A DNA stretch of 64,000 nucleotides from Galaxea fascicularis (lineage: Eukaryota > Cnidaria > Anthozoa > Scleractinia > Euphylliidae): assembly GCA_948470475.1 (NCBI GenBank), contig OX419335.1, positions 43,860,525 through 43,924,524 on the forward strand, given 5' to 3'. A program made the translations under genes and the position numbers. This document shows positions 47,801 through 56,100 of the stretch, piece by piece (the first letter of the stretch is position 1; every line of letters begins with the position of its first letter). A model generated the notes under the pieces. The model did not search any database, was not told the origin of the DNA, and was given only the letters and a program-made list of their open reading frames with translations.

Positions 47801-50401
47801 GTATTATTATACCCCAGTTAATAAAACTAAATGTTATTCAGGCATTTTCAGGTCTTTTTTAATATTGCTGGGAAAAAAATATATGTTCCTTTTTGCCAGC
47901 AAGACACACAAGATATTTCCCAGCCAGCTAGATAAAATTGGTTGGTTTCCCAGCCAGGTGCAAATTGAGCAACCTGCACAACAACAAAACAGAGAATTTC
48001 ATATGACGTTAGCCCAAAAGGGCGTGGCAAATCAAGCCTTCAGTGGGGGGGAGGGGGGGGGGGGGAGAGGAGACAAAATTTTTTCACAACAATCCACATT
48101 TCGCCAGCCAGCAAACTCGCACTGCTACCACACTTCGGAAATTACCAACCGAAACCATCAGCAGAAAGAAATTTCATAACCAACTCCGGGAAATAACTGA
48201 TATTTTGCCAGCCAGCACAATAACTCGGGGGAACAGATAAAGTGAGGAACAGATTCGTTTTGTGCCCCTGTATATCTAAGGCAGGTTTGCAAGCGAGCAT
48301 TTAACAAAGCCACTATACGCAGTATTTCCAAGTTTAGCCGGTTAAGGGAGGTGGCAACGTTCCCACCCTTTCTTTGAAATTCTTTGGGACTGTGACGATA
48401 AAAAGCAGTTAATTGTCGCCAAAGCATGCTACCTCTACCTCAGCAACGTTTGTTTAACTGCCAGAGGAGACCTTGCCATGGGAATATCTCTCTCCTTGGG
48501 GTACATGCTCGGTAAGAATCAAAATTAAACTAAGAACAAAGGGTATCCAGGAAAAAGACCTTGAGTAAATTCGTGACAGGAAACAAAATACTGATTATTT
48601 GTTTTCAGTACAAAGACAGCGGCCACAATTTTGCCGGTTTCACGTGTGATCCACAGAAGTTGGTCTAACTCTAACAAAATTGAACCGTTATCGTTTGGTA
48701 GTCTCTTCTAACTTCATAAATTAATACAAAAACACTCGTTGGCGTAGCCCTTTGAATAAACCTTATTAATTAAGACACTTGTGATCCAATCGACCTTTCC
48801 ACAGAATTAGCTACAACTGCAAGAAATAGGTTTATTTTAATTTGAATATATGTTCCCTTCTAAAGCCTCGTAATCTGAAATTTTATCCTCTGAATGACAG
48901 TCACGCACGGTAATTTTACGTACAAGATGAGTCGGTTTAAGCCATCTCAAATCAGTAACCCATCTTGAAATTCTTCTTAGACCTTTTCCCTTAAATGTAT
49001 CTGGAATACGAAGTGAAAACAGTGTACCTCTTTGTATGGTGTCCAGGCTCCTCCATCCAAGTACATGACCTTATATTTTCTTGAATAGATTAAATCAGTT
49101 GAACTGCCCTGTGTTTTTACTGCAGTTATTGCCTTTTCCTCGACGAATTTGATTTGAATGTATGGCTCTGCATCTTCTTCAGCTGAACACCAAGCCTCCT
49201 TATTTTCTCGCTCAAAGCGTCCACGTCCATGTTTCGCTTCGTGATTTGAGTCTAAGTTCGAGGATGACGTGATACTCTCGTCCGGAATTGCTTTGTTTTT
49301 CATTCCCAGAGCGCTGTCGCATTTTTCTGTGAAAACGTATTTGCAAAAATTAAAATAATGAAGTAAGACTGATCGCACAAAGGAAATAATTAATAGTAAT
49401 ACTAAAACCACAACAACAATTTTACTTAAACCAATAACGAAAGGAATGGAATTACTACTTCCTACGTATATAGATTTGTCAATATTTGTCGATTGTTAAT
49501 AGTTTTGTTTAGTTTCCTGGCCTTTATGACTCCACTTAATATGCCTGCAAGGAATTTTCAATCTACGGTATTCTCATCTGTGGACAGTAGGAAGGATGAC
49601 TTTTTAAGTCAAACAGCAGTTCTGTGCTGGCGTTAAAATCATAAGTTTGCTGCACGCATTGTAAACGTGAGTTGTTAGTTTTTTGTTACTTTGCCTCCAA
49701 CAGCGTGACATCTGAGGCACGTTTACCTCTGGCTAAGGAAGTTCTAGAAAATCATCTTCTTTTGAAATTTTCATTCTACAGAGGATGTAATATACTATGA
49801 CCCACAACGTTAATGATACGGAATACTCTCGACCATGGACTTTTCACGTGTTGTACGTCCATGCATCAAATTTGTCACGAATAGAAACAAAATATGAGAG
49901 CATCAAACATTTTGAAACGTTTTGTGGCCAAACAAATCTCTTGTCAGTGAGAAATTCACAGCTCTGAAGGGAAATAATCAGTATCGCCGAGACGAGTGGA
50001 AGCGAAGGCTATTCGGAAGCAAGCCTTTAATAAACTACGTACAGGCAACTTTCTTAATTTGTAACATGGTTGTTAATAAGACGATCATGATTTGCAGTGA
50101 TATATAATGACGTGGGAATCTTTCGTGGCGTTATTGCTCAATTGAAAAGATGAGACGACGTAAACATTTTATCCCCACGTTCAAGTTGCGCGAGTTTATG
50201 ACCCACAAAAATTCATTATCCATGGTTTCGCTTCACTTTGCCTTTCACACAAAATTTCGGCTGAGATCCCTGTCAGCAACCGACGGATACTTGATAAAAT
50301 AAGAGAAACAGTGTGTTAAAACATTTCGCCTTACCGTCTTGAGACCTCGTGTGATAGCAGAAAATAAGGGTCCACAACAATGCACGATAAACGATTTTCA
50401 T
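31243..50401 (-). CDS. Secreted F5/8C, sushi and EGF multidomain protein, complete, 20 coding exons
   Basis: Transcript order: 50335-50401 (signal peptide, MKIVYRALLWTLIFCYHTRS); 49028-49326 and 47446-47611 (F5/8C domain, CDSALGMKNKAIPDESITSS to VCVRLELYGC); sushi 1-8 at 46439-46606, 45081-45248, 44475-44642, 43934-44101, 43148-43315, 42589-42756, 41920-42087 and 41653-41826; EGF at 39818-39940 (DIDECTSDTSNCHENAVC, calcium-binding type); sushi 9-16 at 39287-39454, 38409-38576, 37327-37494, 36539-36736, 34973-35146, 34513-34689, 32227-32406 and 31243-31427, the last with the stop (HRKRRN then TAA). The total is 3423 nt, 1140 aa. Every sushi domain has four cysteines and the typical DPGxPxNG and W motifs, and every module exon is phase 1-1. 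There is no membrane segment or GPI signal, so it is predicted secreted. The architecture recalls complement-control and SVEP1-type proteins; the ligand is unknown. A further exon missed in an intron is possible because of the shared phase. Confidence 0.9.
32745..33480 (-). mobile_element. LINE reverse-transcriptase C-terminal fragment
   Basis: Minus-strand frames at 33075-33452 and 32866-33078 encode CNPSKCKGLVIRKKSNKD, LCLLGVTLQSDCKFSSHVKG, LAKANKGLHILRTLRKEQYD and QQYNLRRTVCLRPKINTERF, the C-terminal part of a non-LTR polymerase. They are joined by a frame break. An ATG-type trinucleotide tail (minus strand of 32750-32766) marks the 3' end. It lies in the intron between sushi 15 and 14 of the host gene, in the same orientation. 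Confidence 0.8.
33916..34094. repeat. Palindromic MITE-like inverted repeat
   Basis: The left arm AATACACCATTTTGCTAATG through TTTGTGGGGGCAAACGG is repeated inverted, ending with 'gcaaaatggtgtatt' at 34094. Arms are about 75 bp with scattered mismatches around a loop of about 30 bp. It lies in the intron between sushi 15 and 14. Open frames across it are artefacts. Confidence 0.7.
34434..34455 (+). repeat. (TC)n microsatellite
   Basis: About 11 CT dinucleotide units lie just downstream, in gene orientation, of the sushi 14 exon. Confidence 0.85.
35207..35395. mobile_element. MITE with TTAGTATCACCC ends
   Basis: The left end TTAGTATCACCCGACCAGT pairs with the right end, read on the minus strand as TTAGTATCACCCAACTAGT. 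Internal 'aatgcaaatcctgcattttg' and 'ctactagaggatag' are motifs I associate with an abundant coral MITE. It lies in the intron between sushi 13 and 12. Confidence 0.7.
35397..35500. repeat. Palindrome adjoining the MITE
   Basis: AACAATTATACCC at the left pairs with GGGTCTAATTGTT at the right, and GGGTCAATAGCCCA pairs with TGGGCTATTGACCC around the centre near 35448. It directly abuts the preceding MITE and may be its internal part or a sister copy. Confidence 0.7.
35783..35842 (+). repeat. (GCCGTY)n hexanucleotide repeat
   Basis: About nine units of GTTGCC/GTCGCC lie in a dispersed repeat. The nearby 'aaaacaatcgctctgcacgtgcg' at 35612-35634 also occurs at 58166-58189. Confidence 0.8.
36120..36216 (+). 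repeat. Dispersed retroelement tail, possibly Penelope-like
   Basis: The 'caggttgtcgaaacgtcagtc' type motif followed by 'aacagtccttctctggactg' resembles a frequent cnidarian repeat tail and shares CGAAACGTCAG with the repeat near 210. No coding part is present. Confidence 0.35.
36221..36514. mobile_element. Palindromic MITE
   Basis: The left arm starts AGCCCGTCTCAAACGTTGTG; the right arm on the minus strand starts AGGCCCGTTTCAAACGTCGT. Both continue GCTACTGCCGTG. Secondary inverted copies ('cgacttggtttcaaacgtcg' and its complement) lie inside. It lies in the intron between sushi 13 and 12. Confidence 0.7.
38069..38121 (-). pseudogene. Decayed sushi-domain exon in an intron
   Basis: On the minus strand, after an intact acceptor-like TAG, the sequence reads ALCKDPGIPLHGSRQNK and then a stop (TAA at 38071-38069). 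This is the exact start of a sushi exon, in the same phase as its neighbours, but the remaining two thirds is gone. It lies between the sushi 10 exon (38409) and the sushi 11 exon (37327-37494). It looks like a former seventeenth sushi exon. Confidence 0.75.
40574..41007. mobile_element. GC-rich palindromic MITE, Harbinger-like
   Basis: The terminal inverted repeat is GGGCCCGATTACATGGCGAA at both ends, and TAA duplications flank it (40571-40573 and 41008-41010). A 3-bp TWA duplication is typical of PIF/Harbinger elements. The interior is a series of palindromes, with TTCAGCCCGGGCTGAA-type cores occurring about five times and GTTAAC-centred ones near both ends. It has no coding capacity. It lies in the intron between the sushi 8 and EGF exons. 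Confidence 0.85.
42218..42508 (+). mobile_element. tRNA-derived SINE with 12-bp target-site duplication
   Basis: Exact copies of ACCACTTGTATG flank the element (42206-42217 and 42509-42520). A leader is followed by a tRNA-like head with a perfect 7-bp acceptor pairing (GACCTCG with CGAGGTC, 42313-42385), an A box (TAGCTTAGTCGG, 42319-42330) and a B box (GGTTCGATTCC, 42364-42374). The anticodon stem does not pair, so it is not a tRNA gene. The tail 'tagggctaacgcccagtggg' is one I recognise from cnidarian SINEs. It lies antisense in the intron between sushi 6 and 7. Confidence 0.85.
45359..45443. repeat. Short hairpin MITE
   Basis: The left arm GAATTCCACGTTAAATTTAA pairs with a right arm ending TTAACGTGGAATTC; both arms also share GAAAAACCGA near the loop. 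Arms are about 33 bp. It lies in the intron between sushi 1 and 2. Confidence 0.7.
46930..47360 (+). mobile_element. LINE reverse-transcriptase C-terminal fragment
   Basis: The frame 47004-47360 encodes SPYNLRRHNKAVVPRFSTYF, VSYRGAVLWNCVSEYFNDSF and ends SPIFREIRFATK. NLRxH..VVPRF and RGAVLWN are typical of the extreme C-terminus of non-LTR polymerases. It lies antisense in the intron between the last F5/8C exon and the sushi 1 exon. Confidence 0.75.
47768..48270. mobile_element. hAT-like non-autonomous element
   Basis: The terminal inverted repeats are CAGGGGCACAAAACGA at the left and its reverse complement (ending TTTTGTGCCCCTG) at the right. Flanks share TATATC, an incomplete duplication. 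'gccagc' motifs recur inside and a G-rich tract lies at 48043-48067. It lies in the intron within the F5/8C domain (47612-49027). Confidence 0.7.
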
Positions 50402-53158
50402 GGCTGCTTCGCTGAACGGAAGACTTTTGTGAACAAAAGCTCGTCGCTGTCAAATGGAACGGAATTGCTACAGCGAAATAACCGGAGATAGTCTGCTTTG
50501 ACGTCTGAGTTAAAACTATCACGTTTCAACGTAAGTGATGATAAATCTGAATTACGTCCTGGTGTCAAGTTGGTAAATATAAACTATCTTGTTTTTTTAA
50601 AATCCCAGCATTCTTTTCTCCCTTTTTAGTCTTTCTATTGCTATCTTTTCTTTTCGCTTTGGCTATCTAAGCGGTTGACTTTCCATATTTATTCTTAACT
50701 GATAGAGTTCCTCATCGGTTCGTTTTTGGACATCGCTGAAAAGCCAAAAGGGTCTTTCGACCCGTCAAGTGGCTGCTGCTTGACCCGGGTGTTTGACGCG
50801 CGCACAGCCCGACAACCCATCAGAATCTCATCACAAAGATCACACTAGACTGACTAAAATATTGGAGGGGTTTACCAGGTTCTTTTAAGGAACAAGCTGC
50901 GTATAGTAATGCGGTTCAAAATGCATAATGAGGGAGTTAGATTTCCTGAAAAATAATCAAATCCCGTCAAGGTTTCTGGGAGATTTCAGTGTAGGTGTCG
51001 CCGCAGAATTGGCCAATTTAGTGAGCATTCGGAGAATGCCGTTATTCTTCATCCTCAGGTAGAGATTCACTTTTCGGATGGATAACTGCAGGTACATGCT
51101 GCATTCCTTTGCCAGTCAAAAGAAAAATCATACATCTCAAGAACACTAACATGATGACCTAAAATGTCAACCGTTAGTGCACTTGCTTTCTGATGTCGTC
51201 AATTAATCTTTACAGAACAAGGTGCACTGGTGTACAAATCGAAGCATTTATTAATCATTGTCACCGGCAGCAGGCGCCTGACCCGAAAGCACGTTCTGTG
51301 TGGGAAGCAAAACATCGTAATGAGGGCTATTAGGGGACTGAGCTTATTAGCGGAGCTCCGGTGGCCCGAAGGGCCGCCAAGCGGAGCCCCATACTTAACG
51401 AAACCCGTCAACTGCTTTTCTCGTCTTGGCTAACGGTATTGTTCGTGGGCGCGACCGACGACGACGAGGACGTCGTCCAATGATTAATAATATCCTAATA
51501 ATAATTTATATATTTAGGCAAGCCTAGAAGCCGGGCTCCACAGTTTTTTCCTTATTGTATAGTATTTACGGATAAATTAATAAAAAGTAGCTCTAAACAA
51601 ATTTAAAAAACACTTAGCTTTCAGGAGGTTCGAAAGGGTTTCTCGTTGATGTAGCGTTTGCGAAACGATGAAAGATTACAAACAAGGATATTCAATGGTG
51701 TAGGCAAACTATATGTCTCCTTGGAACTCTATCGTTAATTGGGCTATATTTTAAGGGTGCTTCAGACGTCATATCAGTTACCATAGCAACGCCCTACGTC
51801 CACAAAAAGGTCCTCTAAATGTCAGTTTTTGTAAATTATCTGAAAAACTAATTCGGCGACCTACAGTTTTTATTTCTTTGTTGGAAAGCTCCCTGAATTC
51901 TTTAACTTTTCAGGCAGTTTGAAAAAAATCATCTAGTAGAATTTAATATATTTAAAAAAGACGCGTTTTATGGCTTACAGAAAATTCTACAAGATAATTT
52001 TCCTCGAACCTTTTATATCTGAAGTGCCGTCGTGCATGGTACGTGCATGCAATGTTTTCCGCAAGATTTTCCGCAGATTTTATTTCCGGTTCTCGCGATT
52101 TCACGCAGTATTTAACTTCTGGTGTACTTGATTTTGATTTATTCAGCTGACGCATGTATCTTAGTTAAGGCGTGTGTTAATGGCGTGCGTGCAGCTAAAA
52201 ACCCTTTCCGGTTAAGTTCAGCTGACTGGCGAGAAAGGATTGTGAGGAGGCCGCTTACGAACAATTGCATGACATCAGGTTACACACCATCACGTGCTAC
52301 GACCTCTTTGCGCTTTCCACACTTTGAAACCTTCACGTCTGAAACCTACTGTTACTTTTTTTCCGGCAGAAGAAAGCAGCGCTGAAAAGGAACTCGATAT
52401 AAAACATTAACCATAAAAGGTAATCCATGTTTGTTTTCAGACTTTGAATTTATGTGCGCCCCTTTCTCAATATAAATAAGGAAGTATAAACACGCTCATG
52501 AAATGAATAAATTTGACGCACACAAGATTTCACCTTCGATTTCATTGCTACTTGAACCACTTGAGGGCATGAAATTTGATCGTTGGTATGTTTTGCTCTT
52601 TGATAATCACAGCTGAAATATGATCACATTACTGTGCAGACTTGGCACAGGGCGTTGGGCGCTATTTCCGTTTTTGTATACGGGTTCACAAGAAGATCAA
52701 GTTACTGTTGAGTCATGCATTGCATTAGCTATGTTACATATACAAAAACAAGCCATTGTTTATATCAGTATCTTCAAAGTATATACTATTTTGAGCGACT
52801 TCGTAGCGAATTTTAAAAGTTATTTTTACCCAGAGTTCGCAACTGAACCACCCAAATTTTTTTTAACAAGTGATGACATTGTTTACTACACAAAAAAAAT
52901 CGCAGAAATTTTGCTTGAATCGCACAGAAGGCCGAAGAAAATACAACTTTGTTCTTCCGCGACCCAGTCAGCGGTGTAAAACTCTGCCTTTCGTCGCCTT
53001 CCAGTACAGCTGAGGGGTCGGCCCACTGAACGCATAATTATTCAAATCTAGCCAATCAAGTTGAAGTAACTGCTGAGCCATGTGTAATTTATGTATTTAA
53101 GTGCAGAGAGTTTGTGAAAACGCCACTCACAAGTTGCCTTTCTCTAAAGAGCGAAATA
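50402..53158. other. Divergent spacer between the sushi gene and AIF1
   Basis: Both genes start outward from here, so it should hold both promoters. A GC-rich hairpin (GGCCCGAAGGGCC, near 51363-51375) lies in a repeat-like patch at 51345-51395. Open frames such as 52122-52385 and 52620-52979 show no family features. No further gene was recognised. Confidence 0.55.
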
Positions 53159-56100
53159 ATGACTTCTTTAAATTATCAAGGTTAGGGAAAAGTCGTAAAT
53201 CTAAAGTTAATATTTGTGTATCCGTGTTAACTGTGTATCTATGCAGGTGGAAAGGCCTTCGGTCAGCTGCGAAAGAGCCAAGAAGACAACCTGGATGAAA
53301 TCAACAAGGTACGAAACGGTGTCTCCTCATGACTCCTTGTAAAATTGCTTGTGTCAATTGATCTTTTTGCTTCCGGATTTTTTCATCGTGATATTTTGAA
53401 CTCCTTTTACACCGAGGCAGCGAGTGCCTGTAGTAAACCGCTTGCTTTTGAATGTTACCCTTCGTTCGTGCCTTGAAGCGTTGTCTTTAGTGAAGCCATT
53501 TCAGAAATTGAAACCGCCTACTGAAAAGCTCTCGCAGAAGGTCATTGGGGTCATTGAATAATGAAAGTTGCAGTTTGATCATTTTCTTAGCCACGAACCC
53601 GGAAAGCATTACGTGATGGAGCATCATTATTAGATCTTGTGATTTTTCTTGCAGTCGTTTGTAAATAGTGGCGATTACGATGACGAGGAGGAGTACCCTG
53701 ATCTCAACGAGAGACTAGAAGCTTACAAAAGTAAGGGTTTACATGCGTTAGCTAGATCGTGTTCATTCGAATCCTGTTTCGTTTATGTTGATTTTATACT
53801 TGCAAATTATTCATGATGAATGGACGCTCAAATGGAGAGCATCGGTTTTTGAATTTATCCAACAGCACTCGCTGAATACAGTAGTTCTTTATAAATTCTC
53901 GATTTTAACTAATTTTGTTTTGGCTTGCTTTCTGCCTTTACAGAGCAGTTCATGGAATTTGATGAAAACAACTCAGGCGATATAGGTAAGTGGACACGGT
54001 TGATTTGCGATGAAAGGTAGTATTGACGTATTGATCTTATTGATTCCTGCAAAAATAACTACAAACTGTAAATAGAAGAGGCAAGACCGCATTCTTCCAT
54101 TTTTGGAAGTTCACTCCCTTATGCCAACCATTTAACTGTTAGTTTGGGATTGGTAAACATGTTCCGATATTAGATATGATGTCACTAATGACCAAAACCA
54201 TTGTAGTTGCAGATAATTCAAATGCTTGTTCAGGTCAGTCGGCACTTGATTTTTCGGTTTCTTTTGTTGTGTTCAAAAGAAAAGTATGCCTCCGGACTAA
54301 CTTGTAACAAGTCAAATTTGAACCCTTCATAGTTTTTCATCCGACTATTGTAATTGTGGTTTGGTACCCGAACTGGTCTTGGAAGGTTCACGATTTATTG
54401 GCGGCAAGATTTCTGCACAGCCCCATATATTAATTATACATGCCTTTTGTGACTCAAACTCTTCTCGTTTTTGAAGCAGGGTTAGTATGACAGTAATGTG
54501 ATGCATATGGGGCTGTGTGGTGATTTTTTATCGTCTATCGACGTTCATTATACACCAGTTACTGTCGTCATTGCCTTCAAAATCGTTTCGTCAGCTTTAA
54601 TTTCTTCGCCGATCTCAAAATGTATGTGGTAGCACGAAGTTTTGACCTTTTCAGTTTAGAAAATTGATAGTCAGTTTAGTTTCGAATGTCTGGTTTTACA
54701 TAGTAGCTATATAAGTTTGGCAACATTTCCACTGGCGTTCTATTTTTTTGTGCGTTGGCCAAACATAAATTAATGGTACGTTCTGCAAGCTTGACCCGTG
54801 AGTCAAGCCAAAGCATTTCTTAAACTGAATAAGTGTAGAGACTATGGCGATTCACGTCAACCTCGAAAAAAGTGGTCCACAACCTTTTCATAATAGCTTG
54901 GAAATGCTAAACGAAGATGTATTGCCTTCAGGTGCCTGAAATGAGGTATTTCGCATAAATTATATCTTATTTTGGATTTCCGCGGCCAGGGCATTTTGTT
55001 TGTAATGAAACCTAGTGTTGGTGAGTAAAGCCACATTTGTAATCAATTACAATTTTACACAAGACGGTTTCGTTGAATTTAGATAAACTGCCGGGCATTT
55101 ATAGTCTTTTGTAAAACCGTACCGGTGAGTCATTCGACCAAATTTTTTTTTAAGTGTCGAGAATATGATACCCTGGCTCCAGAGGCCCGTAGGAAAAATA
55201 GATACCCCTGAAAACCCAAATATATATTTTTTACTCTCCGCGCTTCGCGCCTCGTGGCTGCGGTTTTGCCGCGTAATTTCCTTCCTCCAAACCCAAAAAA
55301 AAGGAACCCAGGGTAAGAATATTGCGATTTGGTACTGCACCCAAGCTGGCAACAACTGGTCAGCTACGAAGCCACATTCCTATTCTTAATCGTTTTTCGT
55401 AATTCTAAACGAAGATATAACACTCTCAGGTGCGGGTTAGACTGAAGAATTTCGTAGAGACTATATAAAAATTCTGACTGCCGGGCATTTAGTTTATTTG
55501 AGATCCCTCGCGGCTTCCGGGCATTTAGCCACTGCGATCTTTTTAATTACACCAAGAGCAATTTAGGTTTATATATCACGTGGGGCAGCTATTGAGGAAA
55601 AAATTCCGGCTCAGATGCTCAAAAAGTCGTTTGCTATTTTCACTGGCCAAACCCTCCGGTTTAAACGTTGATTGGAAGTAAAAAGTCGTTTTCATTAGTG
55701 AATGACTCGATTCCTGTTGTCACCATAATCCCCCCAACGACTTCTAACCCCTCCCCCTCCCTAGTGATAACCTGGGTTCGAGTACAAAGCAGGCACGAAT
55801 ATTCTCCCCCCCCCCACTTCCTCTCCTCCCCCGCCCAACATTAACTTGGGTCTGCCAATTCGTTTGTGGGACACTGCCGTGTTTCTCCAGATCCTGCTCC
55901 TCCCTTATGTCCTTGCCCAGGGCTTCCTACCTTCAAATTCAAACTTATGAAAGGTGAAATGATCAGCATATGGGGAGCCAAAAAAAGAGGTTATGAGCCC
56001 CCTGAGAGTAGTCGAACCCGCACATTAACAAACAAGTAAACAAACAAACGAAGAAGCAAACGAGCAAATGCATGAACAAACGGACGGATAAACGACCTAA

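Noticed and set aside
52620..52979. 119-codon frame upstream of AIF1
   Set aside because: It shows no recognisable motif, and the AIF1 first exon is clearly at 53159.
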